Positions 37,238 to 45,211 of a DNA stretch of 64,000 nucleotides are shown piece by piece. The translations under genes were made by a program, and so were the position numbers. The DNA is from CAVZBW01 sp963773635 (GTDB lineage: Bacteria > Actinomycetota > Acidimicrobiia > Acidimicrobiales > RAAP-2): positions 1,426,001 through 1,490,000 of the forward strand of contig CAVZBW010000005.1 in the NCBI GenBank assembly GCA_963773635.1, given 5' to 3'. Below the pieces are notes generated by a model. It saw only the letters and a program-made list of their open reading frames with translations. It made no database searches and was not told the origin of the DNA. Position 1 is the first letter of the stretch. Every line of letters begins with the position of its first letter.

Positions 37238-38722
37238 TCACCCCCTGCGGGTACGGAGCTCGGCGACGACCAGCTTGCCGTCGGCCTGTCCCTTGGTGGC
37301 GCTGCATCACCTGCCCGATGAAGAACTGCGCCAGCTTGTCCTCGCCGTCGCGGTAGCGCCCCCACTCCCCGGGGTTCTCGGCGATGACCTGACCCACCAC
37401 CTGCGCGAGGGAGTCGGAGGACATGGCCTCGAATCCCCGCTCTGCGGCGATGGTCCGGGGATCGCCCCCCTTTGCCAGGAGCTCGGCCAGGACCGTCTTG
37501 GCCTGGGTGGCGCTCAACTCCCCACCGGCCTCCATCGTGAGCAGCTCGGCGAAGGCGCCGGGATCGACGCTGGTCCCACCGTCGCTGTCGCGCCGCCACC
37601 TCGTTGGCGGCGCGAGCGAGCGCGAGACCCGCCGGGGCGCCACGCTGCACCGCCGCGGTCACCAGGTCGTCGAGGCCCTGGACCACCACCGTGCGGACCT
37701 GGTCGACGGCCGCGTCGTCGTGCTCGGTCTCCGAGGACGGCCAGGAGCCGGGACCGCCGCTCCGCCGGCAGGGGGCCGAGCCCCGCCGCCACCTCGCGCT
37801 GCCAATCGGCACCCGGGTCGACGGGGACGAGGTCCGGCTCGGGGAAGTAGCGGTAGTCGTAGGCCTCCTCCTTGGACCGCATGGAGACGGTCCGGCCGGC
37901 CGCCTCGTCCCAGTGGCAGCGTCTCCTGCATCACCTTGCCGCCGGCCGCGACCAGCGCCGACCTGGCGCTCGCGCTCGTACTCGATGCGCCCGGCACGAG
38001 CGACCGCAGGGAGTTGAGGTTCTTGATCTCGCAGCGAGTGCCGACAGCTCCTCGGTGCCCTTGGGCCGCACCGAGACGTTGGCGTCGACCCGGAGCGAGC
38101 CCTCCTCCATCCGACCGTCCGAGGCGCCCGTGGCGACGAGGATGGCCCGGAGCTCGTCCACGTAGGCACGCGCCTCGAGCGGGGAGCGGATGTCGGGCTC
38201 GCTGACGATCTCCACCAGCGGGACGCCGGCCCGGTTGTAGTCGACGAGCGAGTGGTCGGCGTCGTGGATCCGCCCGCCGCCGCCGACGTGCGAGGTCTTG
38301 CCGGTGTCCTCCTCCATGTGGGCCCGCACGATGCCGACCCGGGTGCCGTCGGGCAGCTCGAGCCAGCCTCCGAGGTTGATGGGCTCGTCGTACTGGCTGA
38401 TCTGGTAGTCCTTGGGCATGTCGGGGTAGAAGTAGTTCTTGCGGTGGAACGACGAGGGTCGGATCTCGCAGTGGAGCGCCGTCCCGATCCTCATGGCGAG
38501 CTCCACGGCCTGCCGGTTGAGCACGGGCAGCGATCCCGGCAGCCCGAGGCACACCGGGCAGACGTTGGTGTTGGGCTCGTCACCGAACGCGTTGGGGCAG
38601 CCGCAGAACAGCTTCGTGACGGTCTGGAGCTCGCAGTGGACCTCGAGACCGATCACGGTCTCCCACTCGACATCGTCCCCCTGCGGGGCCTCGGCGTCGC
38701 CGGTCGGCGAGGCCCCGGTCAT
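37238..38722 (-). CDS. gatB: Asp/Glu-tRNA amidotransferase subunit B, several frameshifts
   Basis: GatB binds and activates misacylated Asp-tRNA(Asn)/Glu-tRNA(Gln) in the GatCAB complex. The N-terminal ~225 residues are clean: WETVIGLEVHCELQT, LFCGCPNAFGDEPNTNVCPVCLGLPGSLPVLN with zinc-type cysteines, YPDMPKDYQISQYDEPI, HMEEDTGKTSHV, and VDYNRAGVPLVEIVSEPD. Downstream, pieces such as LNSLRSLVPGASS-type sequence, YDYRYFPEPDLVPVDPG and ENPGEWGRYRDGEDKLAQFFIGQVM are spread over frames, with breaks near 38040, 37970, 37915, 37730, 37590 and 37303. The end is GQADGKLVVAELRTRRG at TGA 37238. The start overlaps the gatA stop. Confidence 0.88.
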
Positions 38723-40175
38723 GGCGCCGACAGCACGGCGTCCTCGAGGACCGCGTGCCACCTGGAAGAGGACCGGCTCGCCATAGGCGGGCGCGAGCAC
38801 CTGCACGCCGATCGGCAGACCGCCGTCGCCCGACCCCGAACGGCACGCTGATGGCCGGGTGCCCGGCCAGGTTGGACGGGATCGTGCAGACGTCGGACAG
38901 GTACATCGACAGGGGGTCGTTCGTCTTGGCACCCATGGTGAAGGCAGTCGTCGGTGAGGTCGCTCCCAGCAGCGCGTCGACCTCACCGTAGGCGCGCGGC
39001 CATGGCCTCGATCAGCACGGTCCGGACTCGCTGGGCCTGCCCGTAGTACGCGTCGTAGTAGCCGGCCGACAGCGCGTAGGTGCCGAGCATGATCCGCCGC
39101 TTGACCTCCGGCCCGAAGCCGGCCGCACGGGTGGCGGCGTTCATGCGAGCGACGTCGGGGGCGTCCACCCGTAGCCCGTAGCGCACGCCGTCGTAGCGGG
39201 CCAGGTTGGACGACGCCTCGGCCGGTGCGATCAGGTAGTACGCCGAAAGTCCGTAACGGACCTCGGGCACCGAGACCTCGACGACGCTCGCTCCGGCCCG
39301 GTCGAGGACGTCGGCGGCCCGGCGGACCTGCGCGGCCACGTCGGGGGCCATCTCGTCGACCAGCTCGGTCAGGACGCCGATGCGCCGTCCCTCGACCCCG
39401 CGGTCGAGCGTGGCCAGGTCCACCTCGGCGGGCTCGGGCAGAGAGGTGGTGTCGCAGGGGTCGTGACCGCAGATGACGTCGTAGAGGGCCGCGGCGTCAC
39501 GGACGGTGCGGGCAAAGGGCCCGATCTGGTCGAGCGAGCTGGCAAAGGCGACCAGGCCGTAGCGCGACACGGCCCCGTAGGTGGGCTTCATCCCCACCAC
39601 CCCGCACAGGGCGGCGGGCTGGCGGATGGATCCCCCGGTGTCGGACCCCAGGGCCAGCGGCACCATTCCCGACGGCGACCGCGGCGGCCGAGCCACCGCT
39701 CGACCCGCCGGGCACCCTCGAGGGGTCCCAGGGATTGCGCCGTCGGACCGAAGGCGGAGTTTTCCGTCGAAGAGCCCATCGCGAACTCGTCCATGTTGGT
39801 CTTGCCGACGGTCACCGCCCCCGCCGAGCGCAACCGGGTCACGACCGTCGCGTCGTAGGGCGGGTGCCAATGCTCGAGGATCCGCGATCCGCAGGTCGTG
39901 CGCACCCCTCGGGTGCACAGGTTGTCCTTGAGGGCGATCGGCACGCCGGCGAGGGGGCCCGGATCGCCGCCCTGCGCGACGGTCCGGTCGATCCCGTCCG
40001 CCGCCTCGAGCGCCGACTCCCCGGTGAGGGTGACGAACGCATGGAGCTGAGGATCGTGGACCGCCACGCGCTCCAGCGCGTCCTCGACCGTCTGGCGCGC
40101 CGAACGCTGCCCGGAGCGGACCTCGACGGCGAGCTCGAGGGCCCCGGGTGCCGACGAAGCGGGGGGTCCGCTCAC
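38719..40175 (-). CDS. gatA: Asp/Glu-tRNA amidotransferase subunit A, several frameshifts
   Basis: This amidase subunit frees ammonia from glutamine, with a Ser-cisSer-Lys triad. The Lys is in PIALKDNLCTRGV near residue 75 and the serines in VPGGSSGGSAAAV and LALGSDTGGSIRQPAALCGVVG. Other marks are KTNMDEFAMGSSTENSAFGPT and RIMLGTYALSAGYYDAYYGQAQRVR. Breaks occur near 39735, 39666, 38995, 38945, 38835 and 38755. The 3' end in the repaired frame is AVLEDAVLSAP with TGA 38719, overlapping gatB. The GTG start at 40175 overlaps the gatC stop. Confidence 0.88.
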
Positions 40176-40483
40176 GGCGCCTCCCCGACGATCCGGGGGA
40201 CCTTGAACCGGTGGTCCTCCACCTCCGGCGCCTCCGCCAACACCTCGTCCCGGTCGAGACTGGCTCGGGGCTCGTCGGGCCGCAGCACGTTGGCGAGGGG
40301 CTGGGGGTGGGCGGTCGGAGGGACGTCCGCCAGTTGCAGCGCGGCCACGTCGGCGGCGTGGCCAAGGACCGAGGCCAGCTGCCCGGTGAAGAGATCGAGC
40401 TCCTCGGGCGTGAGGTCCAGGCGGGCCAGCTTGGCGACGTGCGCCACCTCTGCCCGATCGATGGGGGGCGGTGCGGCGCTCAA
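40172..40483 (-). CDS. gatC: Asp/Glu-tRNA amidotransferase subunit C
   Basis: This 103-residue protein wraps the GatA-GatB interface. It begins with IDRAEVAHVAKLARLDLTPEELDLFTGQL and ends with the Pro-rich VLRPDEPRASLDRDEVLAEAPEVEDHRFKVPRIVG tail, both characteristic. The start codon is TTG at 40483. Translation is coupled to gatA by a 4-bp overlap. It is the first gene of the gatCAB-ilvD series, 52 bp downstream of the alpha/beta hydrolase. Confidence 0.92.
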   Translation of the reverse strand: MSAAPPPIDRAEVAHVAKLARLDLTPEELDLFTGQLASVLGHAADVAALQLADVPPTAHPQPLANVLRPDEPRASLDRDEVLAEAPEVEDHRFKVPRIVGEAP

Positions 40484-40535
40484 CGCAGCCGGGGGGCGAG
40501 TTGGCGGATCGGGCGCAGGTCGGTCGGCGGGCCGA

Positions 40536-41297
40536 TCACGGTGCCGCCGCCGTCACTCGGGCGACGAAGTCCACGGTCCTCGAGGTGACCTCGTCCCGGT
40601 CGTAGTCGAGGGTGGCCACGTGGTAGCTGCGCTCCAGCCAGACACGCTCGCAGGGGCCCCCGATCGACTTGATCAGGAAGTCCCCCGAGGAGGGCGGCAC
40701 CACGTGGTCCTGCCTGCTCGACAGGAGGAGAACCGGGCAGCGCACCCGATCCAGCTCGGCCGCGACCTCGTCCACCCCGTCGAAGAGCGACAGCAGGGGG
40801 GCGAGCGGGGTGGCCGGGTAGGAGAGCTCGTCCACCCCGGGCGTAGCGATGTCCGAGCCGATCGCGTCCATCGTGGCCGAGCCGGACGCCAGCAGGTCGC
40901 CGAGCCCCTGGCGCAAGGCCGGGTCGGTGGGCTCGATGAGCGGGTTGACGACCACCAGTCCGGCGATGTCGGGATCGAGCTCGGCCAGCCAGAGGGCCAG
41001 GGTGCCGCCCATCGACAGGCCGACCACGGCCACCGAGGTGCAACGCGACGCCAGCTCGCCAAAGGCCTTCTGCGCCACCGCCGCCCAGTCCTGCCACGTC
41101 GTCTCGATCATGTCCTCGACCGCGGTGCCATGCCCCGGCAGGAGGGGCAGCTCGACGGTGAGACCGGCGTTGGCCAGGGCCTCGGCGATCGGCCGGAGGG
41201 ACGCCGGCGACCCGGTGAAGCCGTGGAGCACCAGCGCGCCGACGGGACCACCCTCGGCCGAGAAGGGCTCGGCTCCCGCCAGGACCGGCGCGGTCAT
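40536..41297 (-). CDS. Alpha/beta hydrolase, monoacylglycerol lipase/carboxylesterase type
   Basis: This 253-residue serine hydrolase has the oxyanion HGFTGSP near residue 23, nucleophile elbow GLSMGG near 96, Asp in LLSSRQDHVVPP near 203, and His in ERSYHVATLDYD near 232. The pattern matches EstB/Est30-like carboxylesterases. The substrate is unknown. ATG 41297 has AGGAG just upstream and is preferred over the upstream ATG 41339. It is divergent from the SCP2 gene. Confidence 0.85.
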   Translation of the reverse strand: MTAPVLAGAEPFSAEGGPVGALVLHGFTGSPASLRPIAEALANAGLTVELPLLPGHGTAVEDMIETTWQDWAAVAQKAFGELASRCTSVAVVGLSMGGTLALWLAELDPDIAGLVVVNPLIEPTDPALRQGLGDLLASGSATMDAIGSDIATPGVDELSYPATPLAPLLSLFDGVDEVAAELDRVRCPVLLLSSRQDHVVPPSSGDFLIKSIGGPCERVWLERSYHVATLDYDRDEVTSRTVDFVARVTAAAP

Positions 41298-41398
41298 CGG
41301 GCTCCTGCGGACGGACGATGCTCGGACACTGTCAGGCATGCTACCGAGCGCCGGTAACGTACCTCCGCCGGAGCGAGGCGGACGTGGAGGAGCACCAG

Positions 41399-41803
41399 AT
41401 GGCGCACCCGTTCCTGAACGAGGAATGGATGGACGAGGCCCGGCGGATCCGCGCCGAATTCCATGGAAGGGTCCAGCCCCTCCCCCACCCCGTGCGGATG
41501 AACCTGGTGGTGACCGAGGTGCCGTTTGGGGGGGGCCGGCTCGACGCCTACCTGGACACGTCCGAGGGCGAGCTCGACCTGGAGACCGGCCACCTCGAGG
41601 ACCCGGATCTCTCGGTGACCGTCGACTACGAGACCGCCAAGGCCATCCTCGTGGACGGCAACTCGCAGGCGGCCATGCAGGCCTTCATGATGGGCCGCGT
41701 GCAGATCCAGGGCGACATGACCAAGCTGCTGGCGCTCCAGACCGCGCCCGTGGACCCCACGACCCAGGAGCTCGCCGCAAGAATCCGCGAGATCACCGCG
41801 TAG
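41399..41803 (+). CDS. SCP2 sterol-binding domain protein
   Basis: This 134-residue soluble protein consists of an SCP2-like fold. The characteristic end DLSVTVDYETAKAILVDGNSQAAMQAFMMGRVQIQGDM covers the conserved helix and the MGRVQIQGDM strand found in lipid-binding SCP2 domains. It probably carries a lipid or acyl-CoA. ATG 41399 follows GGAGGAGC. It is convergent with the SDR gene, which acts on similar substrates in related proteins. Confidence 0.82.
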   Translation: MAHPFLNEEWMDEARRIRAEFHGRVQPLPHPVRMNLVVTEVPFGGGRLDAYLDTSEGELDLETGHLEDPDLSVTVDYETAKAILVDGNSQAAMQAFMMGRVQIQGDMTKLLALQTAPVDPTTQELAARIREITA

Positions 41804-41854
41804 AGAGATCACTGCCGAGATTCGGGCTCGCCGGGCCGAGCGTTGGCCCGAAGC

Positions 41855-42736
41855 TCAGGGCCGCAGGAGCGCCACCATCTCCGCCTCGAGGTCCCCGACC
41901 GTCCATCGGTACTGGCGCTCCAGCGTGTCGGTCATCGTCCAGTTTTGGAACGTCCGGATGGTGCCCCCCTGCACGAAGAACACGCGGCCGTTGGCCGGGC
42001 AACCCTCGGTCGAGAGGTAGGCCACGAGCGGGGACACGTTGGCCGGGTCCCAGACGTCGAAGGTCCCGGGATCCGAGGGCTTGCCCACGATGTCCGAGAG
42101 CCCGGGGGTCCCCTCGGTCATGCGGGTGCGCGCCGCCGGGGCGATGGCGTTGACCCGCACCCCGTAGCGGGAGAGCTCCTGGGCGGCGATGACGGTCAGT
42201 GCGGCGATTCCCGCCTTGGCCGCGCCGTAGTTGGTCTGGCCGGGATTTCCGAGGAGGCCCGAGGTCGACGAGGTGTTGACCACGGCCGCCTTGACCTCGC
42301 GGCCCGCCTTGGTCTGCTCCCGCCAGTAGGCGGCGGCATGGCGGGTGGGGACGAAGTGACCCTTCATGTGGACGTGGACGACGCTGTCCCAGTCCTCCTC
42401 GCTCATGTTCACGAGCACCCGATCGCGGAGGATGCCGGCGTTGTTGACCAGCACGTGGAGGTCGCCAAAGGCGTCGATGGCCGCCTCGATCAGGCGCTTG
42501 CCACCGTCCCAGTCGGCGACGTCGTCGCCGTTGGCGACGGCCTCCCCACCGAGTTCCTTGATCTCGTCCACCACCTGCTGCGCTGCGGTCCGGTCGTCGC
42601 CCGAGCCGTCGACGGCGCCGCCGAGGTCGTTCACGACCAGCTTGGCGCCCTCGGAGGCGAAGAGCAGCGCGTGCTCGCGACCGATCCCCCGACCTGCCCC
42701 GGTGATGATCGCCACCCGGCCGTCCAACGCGCCCAT
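41855..42736 (-). CDS. SDR family oxidoreductase, 3-hydroxyacyl-CoA dehydrogenase type
   Basis: This 293-residue protein has TGAGRGIGREHALLFASEGAKLVVNDLGG near residue 12, DVADWDGGKRLI near 72, LVNNAGILRDRVLVNMSEEDWDSVVHVHMKGHF near 95, catalytic Ser in VNTSSTSGLLG and the YGAAKAG Tyr/Lys near 178. This closely resembles the dehydrogenase module of peroxisomal multifunctional enzyme type 2. It is related to the SDR at 8155-9063. GAGGAGCC precedes ATG 42736. Confidence 0.87.
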   Translation of the reverse strand: MGALDGRVAIITGAGRGIGREHALLFASEGAKLVVNDLGGAVDGSGDDRTAAQQVVDEIKELGGEAVANGDDVADWDGGKRLIEAAIDAFGDLHVLVNNAGILRDRVLVNMSEEDWDSVVHVHMKGHFVPTRHAAAYWREQTKAGREVKAAVVNTSSTSGLLGNPGQTNYGAAKAGIAALTVIAAQELSRYGVRVNAIAPAARTRMTEGTPGLSDIVGKPSDPGTFDVWDPANVSPLVAYLSTEGCPANGRVFFVQGGTIRTFQNWTMTDTLERQYRWTVGDLEAEMVALLRP

Positions 42737-42904
42737 CTACTGGCTCCTCGCTCCGATGCCCGTCCGTGCTTCCCCGCGTCCCGCAGGGGGACCATCCGCC
42801 CGCCTGCGGCCGACGGAAGACCACAAGGGTAGCCAATCGCCGGTTACCGCCCGGTATCTTTCCCGGGGCGGGCCGCCCGGAGCGGCGGGATCAGGGGGGG
42901 CCGG

Positions 42905-43228
42905 TCAGCCTCGGGCGGAACGCGCCCCTCGCCGGAACCACCAATCAGGATCCCGGGCGTGGGCGTGGAAATGGTCGGGGATCTGGCGCATCACCTGGTC
43001 GAGGGACCAGCCACCGGCACCGAAGCGCTCGTCGGCGACCTCCGTCAGCCGGCCGATCATGTGCGCCCGGGCCTCGTCGGGCGGCTGGGGGCCGTGCTCG
43101 CGCCACACGACCATCGGCACGTCGCAGATCTCGCAGTCGGCGATCCAGCAGACGAGGTCCTCGTGGTACCAGTCGGTGATGCGGGCCGCCTCACACAGCT
43201 CGCAGCCGTCGACGGCGGCCCCACTCAT
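42905..43228 (-). CDS. Conserved hypothetical protein with paired CxxC motifs
   Basis: This 107-residue protein is marked by CELC near residue 9, CEIC near 32, and WREHGPQPPDEARAHM near 42. The two CxxC pairs about 22 residues apart could bind one zinc ion, although a HIT-like ancestry is also conceivable. No membrane segment or catalytic motif is evident. Its ATG overlaps the stop of the PASTA kinase by 4 bp, so it is translated with the kinase. The function is unknown. Confidence 0.65.
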   Translation of the reverse strand: MSGAAVDGCELCEAARITDWYHEDLVCWIADCEICDVPMVVWREHGPQPPDEARAHMIGRLTEVADERFGAGGWSLDQVMRQIPDHFHAHARDPDWWFRRGARSARG

Positions 43229-45147
43229 TGCCCGATCCCAAAGAGGTTGAACAACGACGACGGTCCCGACGACGCGGGGCTCCCGGTCGACACGTAGACC
43301 GTCACGGACGAGCCCGAGGGGACCTGCTGGCCGGCCGGCGGGTCCGTCGAGATGACCTCGCCGCTCGGTGTCTTGGACGAGCCCTGCTTCACCTCGGTCG
43401 CCTTGAGGCCGAGCTGGGACAGCTGGGACGCGGCGTCGGCGTAGGTGTCACTGCTCAGGTGGGGGACGTCGACCGGGGGCGGCCCATTGGACAGTGCGAT
43501 CGTGATGGTGCTGTGCCACGGCGCCGTCGTCGGCCGCTCGGTGCCCTGGTAGTTCCAGGAGATCACCTGACCGGTCGGCACCGAGGAGCTGTACTGGGCC
43601 GCGGAGGCGGGGCAGGAGCCGAAGAGGCTCTCGAGGCCGAGCACCCGCTGGGCGCCGGCGCAGTCGAGCCCACTCAGCGAGGGCACGCGCTCGGGCGGCA
43701 GCCCCTTGGACAGCACCACCTGCACGGCGCTGCCCTCCTTGAGGGGTTGCGAGGCGGCCGGCTGTTGCAGGACCACATGGCCCGGCGGCACGCTCGTCGA
43801 GTACTGCCGGCCGGTCACCTGGACCGGGAAGCGGTCGACCCGGGCGGCCAGGTCGGCCTGGCCCAGCGTCATGCCGACCACGTGGGGGACGGGATGGCTT
43901 GGCGTAAAGACCTTGGCCCTGATGGCGTAACCGAGCCCCGCCGCGGCCAGCGCCAGGACGACGAGAATCGCCACCGCCCAGCGGAGCCGCCGCCGGCGAC
44001 GGCGGGGGGCGGGCGGGGCGGGCTGGGGTGGTGCGAAGAGCGGCGCCGGAACCTCCGCCCGCGGCGCCGAGCCGGCAGGGCGTGCGGCCCAGGGGAGGAC
44101 GGCCGTCCCGGTGGACCGGGCCGTGGCTTGGTCGCCGGGCTCGGGCGCCCGGACCGGGCGGGTGGGATGGGCCGGCCGGGTCGGGTGGGCCCACCAGCTC
44201 GGGCGGGCCGGGCGGGCCGGCTGCGTCGCGTCACTCGGACGTGCCGGCCCGGTCGTGGGGATGGGCTGGGTCAACCGGCTCGGGCTCCCGGGATGGCCGG
44301 AGTGCAACGGCGGTCCGGGCGGTGGCAGCCGGGCCGACACCGCCTCGAGCGAGCGCACCAGCTCGGCCGCCTGGGGGCGGGAGGATTCGTCGGGGTCGGC
44401 GGCGGCGTGCAGCACGTCGTTGAGGAGCCCCAGCGCGGGATGCGGGGGCAGTGACCGCCCGATCCGGGCCATGAGCGTGCCGACCGAGGTGTCGGCGACA
44501 AAGGGAAGGGTCCCGGTCACCGACTCGTACAGCACGAGCGCCAGGGCGTAGACGTCCGCTCGGCCATCGACGGCCTGGCCCTGTGCCTGTTCCGGGGATA
44601 CGTAGCGGGCGGTCCCGATGACCGCTCCGACGGGCTCCGTCCAGCTCGAGGCGGCCAGCGCACGGGCCACCCCGAAGTCGCCGACACGGAGCCGGCCCTC
44701 CTCGTCGAAGAGCAGGTTGGCCGGCTTGACGTCTCGGTGGACGATCCCTCTCGCGTGGGCGTACGCCAACCCCGAGGCGGCCTGGCTGCCCACGCTGGCC
44801 GCCTCGGCGGGGGTCAACAGGATCCCGCGGTCGAGCAGCTCACGGAGGTTGCCGCCGCCCAGGTACTCGAGCACCAGGTACGGCCCGTCCGCCTCCTCGC
44901 CCCAGTCGAACACCTTCATCACGTGCGGATGGTTGAGGGAGCCGGCGGCCCGTGCCTCGGCCCGGAAGCGCCGGAGGAACGCCTCGTCCTGGGCCAATCC
45001 GGGGAGCAGCACCTTGACCGCCACGTGGCGCTCCAGCGTCAGGTCCTCGGCCAGGTAGACGTGCGCCGAGGCGCCGCTGCCCAACGGAGAGAGCAGCCGG
45101 TAGCGCTTGCCCAGCACCCGGGCCGTGGAGTCGGTGGTCAGGGCCAT
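43225..45147 (-). CDS. pknB: PknB-type Ser/Thr protein kinase with three PASTA domains
   Basis: This 640-residue membrane kinase has its kinase domain in residues ~15-275: GSGASAHVYLAED, VAVKVLLPG with the ATP Lys, HRDVKPANLLFDEEG with the catalytic Asp, and GDFGVARA. A Pro/Arg/Thr-rich linker of ~110 residues follows, then one membrane span (LRWAVAILVVLALAAAGLGYAI), and three extracellular PASTA repeats (VPHVVGMTLGQAD, VPSLSGLDCAGAQ, VPHLSSDTYADAAS). Such kinases sense peptidoglycan fragments and adjust cell growth and division. TAGCCT lies 12 bases before the ATG at 45147. It is just downstream of ligA. Confidence 0.92.
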   Translation of the reverse strand: MALTTDSTARVLGKRYRLLSPLGSGASAHVYLAEDLTLERHVAVKVLLPGLAQDEAFLRRFRAEARAAGSLNHPHVMKVFDWGEEADGPYLVLEYLGGGNLRELLDRGILLTPAEAASVGSQAASGLAYAHARGIVHRDVKPANLLFDEEGRLRVGDFGVARALAASSWTEPVGAVIGTARYVSPEQAQGQAVDGRADVYALALVLYESVTGTLPFVADTSVGTLMARIGRSLPPHPALGLLNDVLHAAADPDESSRPQAAELVRSLEAVSARLPPPGPPLHSGHPGSPSRLTQPIPTTGPARPSDATQPARPARPSWWAHPTRPAHPTRPVRAPEPGDQATARSTGTAVLPWAARPAGSAPRAEVPAPLFAPPQPAPPAPRRRRRRLRWAVAILVVLALAAAGLGYAIRAKVFTPSHPVPHVVGMTLGQADLAARVDRFPVQVTGRQYSTSVPPGHVVLQQPAASQPLKEGSAVQVVLSKGLPPERVPSLSGLDCAGAQRVLGLESLFGSCPASAAQYSSSVPTGQVISWNYQGTERPTTAPWHSTITIALSNGPPPVDVPHLSSDTYADAASQLSQLGLKATEVKQGSSKTPSGEVISTDPPAGQQVPSGSSVTVYVSTGSPASSGPSSLFNLFGIGQ

Positions 45148-45211
45148 CGCAGCGTCCCCAGGCTACCGACGGGCGGGCCGGCCGGGGGGTGCAGGTGTGG
45201 ACTCGGGTCGT

